From positions 1 through 32,492 of the forward strand of contig NZ_LWFF01000321.1 in the NCBI RefSeq assembly GCF_001635685.1: a stretch of DNA of 32,492 nt, read 5' to 3'. Source of the DNA: Erythrobacter sp. HI0063 (GTDB lineage: Bacteria; Pseudomonadota; Alphaproteobacteria; Sphingomonadales; Sphingomonadaceae). The notes under the pieces are model-generated. The model saw nothing but the letters and a program-made list of their open reading frames with translations, did no database searches and had not been told where the DNA came from. Position numbers and translations under genes: made by a program. Below are positions 28,768 through 32,492 of the stretch, piece after piece. Every line of letters begins with the position of its first letter. Position 1 is the first letter of the stretch.

Positions 28768-30456
28768 ATGCAGACCGATCTCGACCGCGACATTAACCGC
28801 GTCACCGATGCCGTGACCGCCGATGGACAGATGTTCGCCCTGAAGACCGTGACACGCCGCGGGGTCGACATGCCCGCCTTCGTCAACGCGCCGCCCAGCC
28901 TGGCGCATTATTTCGCCCATTTCTGCAATCAGAACAAGGAGGCGCTGTTCCTGGTGGACGGCGATCAGCGTCTGACCTTCGGCGAGGTTTACACCGCCGC
29001 CGGCAAAGTGGCGCATGGTTTGGCGACCCGGCACGGCGTCAAGAAAGGCGATAGGGTCGGCATCGCGGCGCGCAATTCGGCCCAATGGGCGATCGCCTAT
29101 ATGGGCACGATCATGGCGGGCGGCTGCGCCACGCTGTTGAACGGTTGGTGGACGGGCGAAGAGCTCGCCTACGGAATCGACCTGTGCGAATGTTCGCTGG
29201 TCCTGGCCGATGCACCGCGTGCCGCCCGCCTCGACGGGATCGAGCACGGCGCCAGTATCGTGGTGTTCGACCATGACGAAGCGGGCCTTGCCCCGATCAC
29301 GGGCGATGGCGACACCGCCATGCGCATGCTCGGCGAGCTGGGGCCGGACGACCTTGCCACCATCCTCTATACGTCGGGATCGACGGGCAATCCCAAGGGC
29401 GCCTTCTCCGATCATCTCGGCGTCGTGTCCGGCACGATGAACTATATCTGCCAGACCGCGATGATCCTCCAGCTTCTGACCGAGCGGGGCGAGGCGCCGA
29501 CCGTGCAGCCGAGCGCGCTGGTCAGCGTGCCGCTGTTCCATGTCACGGGTGAAATTCCGGTCTTTCTCCAGTCGATCGCGATCGGGCGCAAGCTGGTGCT
29601 GATGCCGAAATGGGATGCGGGCGAGGCGCTTCGTCTTCTGGACGAGGAAAAGGTCACCTACTTCGTCGGCGTCCCGCTGATGAGCTACGAGATGGCGACG
29701 CATCCCGATCGCGACCAGTTCGACCTGTCGCAATGCAAGAGCTTCGCGGCCGGCGGCGCGCCGCGCCCGGTCGAACACGTGAACAAGATCAAGGAATCGT
29801 TCCCCAACGGTTTCCCGCTGCTGGGATACGGGCTTACCGAAACGAATGCGATCGGCGCGGGCAATCTCAACGAGAATTACCTCGCCAAGCCCGGCTCCAC
29901 CGGCATGGCCTCGCGCCCGCTGGTCGATATGGCGATTCTGGACGATGCGGGCAAAGCCCTGCCTCAGGGCGAAGTGGGCGAAATCTCGATCCGCTCGACC
30001 GCGAACTTCCTCGGCTATTGGAAGGACGAGGAAGCCACCAAGGCGGCCTATACCGACGATGCCTATTTCCGCACCGGCGATCTCGGCTATCTCGACCCGG
30101 AAGGCTATCTCTATATCGTCGACCGCAAGAAGGACATCATCATCCGCGGGGGCGAGAACATCGCCTGCATCGAAGTGGAAGACGCGATCTATGCGCATCC
30201 GGCGGTGGCGGAATGTTCCGTCTTCGGCCTTCCGGACGAGCGGATGGGCGAGGTGCCCGCGGCAGTCTATCTGACCCAGCCGGGCGAAAGCCTGTCCCCG
30301 GACGATCTCAAATCCTACCTCGCCGAGCATATCGCGCACTTCAAGATCCCCGAGAAACTGTGGCAGGCCGAAGAACAGCTGCCGCGCCTCGGCACGCAGA
30401 AGGTCGACAAGCGGGCGGTGAAGGCGCTCTACGCGAAGGATAGCGCCGCGGCGTGA
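28768..30456 (+). CDS. Class I adenylate-forming acyl-CoA synthetase
   Basis: A 562-aa ANL-superfamily ligase that activates a carboxylic acid with ATP and CoA. The P-loop is YTSGSTGNPKGAFSDH, the A5 motif GYGLTETNAIGAG, the A7 motif YFRTGDLGYLDPEGYLYIVD, followed by RKKDIIIRGGENI, and the catalytic Lys lies in RLGTQKVDKRAVK. The N-terminal region, with ALFLVDGDQRLTFGEV and GVKKGDRVGIAARNS, is typical of fatty or branched acyl-CoA ligases. The acyl specificity is not evident. The ATG at 28768 follows GAGG at a longer than ideal distance. Its stop overlaps the glnD start codon. It is only distantly similar to the ANL enzyme near 10 kb. Confidence 0.92.
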   Translation: MQTDLDRDINRVTDAVTADGQMFALKTVTRRGVDMPAFVNAPPSLAHYFAHFCNQNKEALFLVDGDQRLTFGEVYTAAGKVAHGLATRHGVKKGDRVGIAARNSAQWAIAYMGTIMAGGCATLLNGWWTGEELAYGIDLCECSLVLADAPRAARLDGIEHGASIVVFDHDEAGLAPITGDGDTAMRMLGELGPDDLATILYTSGSTGNPKGAFSDHLGVVSGTMNYICQTAMILQLLTERGEAPTVQPSALVSVPLFHVTGEIPVFLQSIAIGRKLVLMPKWDAGEALRLLDEEKVTYFVGVPLMSYEMATHPDRDQFDLSQCKSFAAGGAPRPVEHVNKIKESFPNGFPLLGYGLTETNAIGAGNLNENYLAKPGSTGMASRPLVDMAILDDAGKALPQGEVGEISIRSTANFLGYWKDEEATKAAYTDDAYFRTGDLGYLDPEGYLYIVDRKKDIIIRGGENIACIEVEDAIYAHPAVAECSVFGLPDERMGEVPAAVYLTQPGESLSPDDLKSYLAEHIAHFKIPEKLWQAEEQLPRLGTQKVDKRAVKALYAKDSAAA

Positions 30457-32492
30457 ATCGCTCCCCCGTTCCGAATCAGCGCGCGATCATCGACCGGCGG
30501 CAGCTCGCCGGACGGATCGCCGCGCTGGTCGCGAAAGAGGGCGAAAAGGCGCGTCCGGCCATCGTTGCGGCTCTGCGCGAAGCGCTCGATCTCGGGCGGG
30601 CGGAGCTTGTGCGCCGGCTGGAGGAAAACCCGTCGGCGGGCCATGCCTGCACGCGCGGCTACGCCTTCCTGACCGATCAACTGGTGCGCGTGCTCTACGA
30701 CCACGTGACCGCCGATCTTTACCCCGCGCCGAATCGCAGCAGCGCGGAACGGCTCGCGATCCTGGCGGTCGGCGGATACGGCCGCGCCGAAATGGCGCCG
30801 CATTCTGATGTCGACATCGCCTTCCTGACGCCCCAGCGCCACACCGCCTGGTGCGAGCAGGTGATCGAGGCGATGCTCTATCTGATGTGGGATCTCGGCC
30901 TCAAGGTCGGCCATTCCAGCCGCACGCTGGACGATGCGATCCGGCTGGCGCGCGAGGACCTGACGATCCGCACCAGCCTGCTCGAGGCCCGCTACGTCTG
31001 GGGAGACGAGGTGCTCTACGACGAGGCGGCGCGCCGGTTCTGGAGCGAGGTCGCGCGCGGGACCGAGCGGCAATTCGTGGTCGAGAAGCTTGCGGAAAGA
31101 AACGCCCGCCATAAGCGGATGGGCGACAGCCGCTATGTCGTCGAACCCAATATCAAGGACGGCAAGGGCGGCTTGCGCGATCTGCAGACGCTCTACTGGA
31201 TCGGCAAATACACCCACCAGGTCAGGAGCGCGAAGGAACTGATCGATGTGGGGCTGCTGACAACGGCGGAATACAAAGGCTTCCGCCGCGCGGAGCGATT
31301 CCTGCTGGCGGTGCGCTGTCATCTGCACCAGATCACCGGGCGGGCAGAGGATCGGCTGACCTTCGACTTCCAGCGGCAGATCGCCGAGCGGATGAATTTC
31401 GCCGATCGGCCGGGCAAAAGCTCGGTCGAACGGTTCATGCAATTCTATTTCCTTCAGGCGAAGCGGGTCGGCAGCCTGACGGGCGTGTTCCTCGCCCAGC
31501 TGGACGAAGAATTCGCCCAAAAGAGCGCCAAGCGCGGCTTTTTCGCCGGGTTCCGCAGCCGTCCGCGCGAATTGAAGGGCTATGTCGTCCATGGCGGCAA
31601 GATCGCCGCGCCGTCCGACGAATGGTTCCGCAAGGATCCGGTGCGCCTGATCGAAGTGTTCCAGCTGGCCGAGGAGGAGGAGCTGGAAGTCCACCCGCGC
31701 ACCATGCGACAGGCCGCGCGCGATGCGAAGCTGATCGATCACACTGTGCGCGAGGACGCACGCGCCAACGCGCTGTTCCTCGATTTGCTGGCGGGTCGCA
31801 ACGATCCTGCAAGCGTGCTGCGATGGATGAACGAGGCTGGCGTGATGGGCCGCTTCGTGCCGGACTTCGGCCGCGTCAACGCGCAGATGCAATTCAACAT
31901 GTATCACCATTACACGGTGGACGAACACACCATCCGCGCGATCGGATTGCTGTCGCGGATCGAGAAGGGCGAATTGAAGGACGATCATCCGCGCGCCACG
32001 CGGCTGATCCACAAGGTCGCCAGCCGCCGGGCCGCTTATGTCGCGGTGTTGCTGCACGATATCGCCAAGGGTCGGAAGGGCGACCATTCGATCCTGGGCG
32101 CGGAAGTGGCGCGCGAATTGTGCCCGCGGTTCGGCCTCAACGAAAACGAGACCGAGCTGGTCGCCTGGCTGGTGCTCCATCACCTGTTGATGAGTCACAC
32201 CGCGCAGAAGCGCGACCTGACCGATCCCAAGACGGTGGAGGATTTCGTCGCCACGGTGCAGGGGCTGGAACGGCTGCGCCATCTCGCCATCCTGACCGCC
32301 GTGGACATCCGCGCCGTGGGGCCGGGAACCTGGAACAGCTGGAAGGGTCAGCTGCTGGGCGAGTTGTTCGACCTATCGCAGGAGCGCTTGAGGCTCGGCC
32401 ATGCGCGGCATGGGCGGCACGAGCGCGTGGCGGCCAAGCGCGCCGAGGTTTCCGAACGGCTGGGCGCGCGCAGCGATCTCGTCGCCAGCGTG
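30453..32492 (+). CDS. glnD: [Protein-PII] uridylyltransferase/uridylyl-removing enzyme, 3' end outside the window
   Basis: GlnD uridylylates and deuridylylates PII proteins in response to glutamine, the nitrogen sensor of proteobacteria. Only the first 680 residues are present; the frame is open to the window edge. The nucleotidyltransferase domain carries GGYGRAEMAPHSDVDIAF with the metal-binding D119 and D121. The central GlnD domain has VEPNIKDGKGGLRDLQTLYW, a GlnD hallmark. The HD hydrolase domain has VLLHDIAKGRKGDHS with H535-D536. The C-terminal ACT domains lie beyond the edge. The start is GTG 30453, overlapping the stop of the acyl-CoA synthetase (GTGA). That physical coupling between a ligase and nitrogen control is probably incidental. 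Confidence 0.96.
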   Translation, partial: MNRSPVPNQRAIIDRRQLAGRIAALVAKEGEKARPAIVAALREALDLGRAELVRRLEENPSAGHACTRGYAFLTDQLVRVLYDHVTADLYPAPNRSSAERLAILAVGGYGRAEMAPHSDVDIAFLTPQRHTAWCEQVIEAMLYLMWDLGLKVGHSSRTLDDAIRLAREDLTIRTSLLEARYVWGDEVLYDEAARRFWSEVARGTERQFVVEKLAERNARHKRMGDSRYVVEPNIKDGKGGLRDLQTLYWIGKYTHQVRSAKELIDVGLLTTAEYKGFRRAERFLLAVRCHLHQITGRAEDRLTFDFQRQIAERMNFADRPGKSSVERFMQFYFLQAKRVGSLTGVFLAQLDEEFAQKSAKRGFFAGFRSRPRELKGYVVHGGKIAAPSDEWFRKDPVRLIEVFQLAEEEELEVHPRTMRQAARDAKLIDHTVREDARANALFLDLLAGRNDPASVLRWMNEAGVMGRFVPDFGRVNAQMQFNMYHHYTVDEHTIRAIGLLSRIEKGELKDDHPRATRLIHKVASRRAAYVAVLLHDIAKGRKGDHSILGAEVARELCPRFGLNENETELVAWLVLHHLLMSHTAQKRDLTDPKTVEDFVATVQGLERLRHLAILTAVDIRAVGPGTWNSWKGQLLGELFDLSQERLRLGHARHGRHERVAAKRAEVSERLGARSDLVASV

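Noticed and set aside
28630-32282. Two long minus-strand open frames antisense to the acyl-CoA synthetase and glnD
   Set aside because: Both are His/Arg/Asp-rich shadows of genes with intact motifs on the plus strand.

Overview
The window looks like chromosomal DNA of a GC-rich alphaproteobacterium. The gene content fits the Sphingomonadales, probably an Erythrobacter- or Sphingomonas-like genus. I base this on an HWE-family sensor kinase, a zf-CHCC protein, a NDUFAF7/MidA-type methyltransferase, a leucine-degradation cluster, and several small conserved proteins of the kind seen in sphingomonads. This assignment comes from gene content only, not from a phylogenetic marker search. There are no rRNA or tRNA genes, no insertion sequences, no prophage genes and no CRISPR array. 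Nearly all of the window is ordinary core or shell genome, densely packed and often with overlapping stop/start codons.

Layout. 1-3.2 kb: the start of a truncated Pro/Ser/Thr-rich gene, a YadG-type ABC ATPase, then divergently a small zinc-binding protein and the protease TldD. 3.2-7.6 kb: a secreted small protein, a DUF924 protein, an old yellow enzyme flanked by two endonuclease III-type glycosylases, and a Tat-exported beta-carbonic anhydrase. 7.6-12.9 kb (minus strand): a small hypothetical gene, guaA, a 381-bp non-coding gap rich in hairpins, an acyl-CoA synthetase and L-serine dehydratase. 12.9-16.3 kb: gyrB followed by an M50B-type membrane peptidase. 16.3-21.6 kb (minus strand): the order of transcription is isovaleryl-CoA dehydrogenase, a PhnA-like protein, an unannotated small membrane protein, methylcrotonoyl-CoA carboxylase beta chain, a lysophospholipid acyltransferase, a DUF1295-like membrane protein and a single-pass membrane protein. 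21.8-26.2 kb (plus strand): an overlapping four-gene cluster of HWE histidine kinase, lipoprotein, osmoprotectant-type ABC ATPase, and a permease fused to its binding protein. 26.2-28.6 kb (minus strand): DUF2147, MidA-like methyltransferase and lgt. 28.8 kb to the end: a second acyl-CoA synthetase overlapping glnD, which runs off the window.

How the genes work together. ivd and mccB are two consecutive leucine-degradation steps; the biotin carboxylase (alpha) subunit is not in the window. The kinase/transporter cluster suggests that sensing and uptake of a compatible solute are co-expressed. lgt and the MidA-like gene form a short operon. The two Nth-type genes share the 4-7 kb region with the ene-reductase.

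Most unusual observations. (1) In the gap upstream of guaA, four plus-strand hairpins present C-rich, anti-Shine-Dalgarno-like loops, resembling the Cuckoo/CcsR class of alphaproteobacterial sRNAs. (2) A 51-57 aa single-pass membrane protein is encoded just upstream of mccB and overlaps its start as ATGA. (3) A sigma70-like promoter is spaced so that gyrB mRNA would begin exactly at an ATG, implying leaderless translation.
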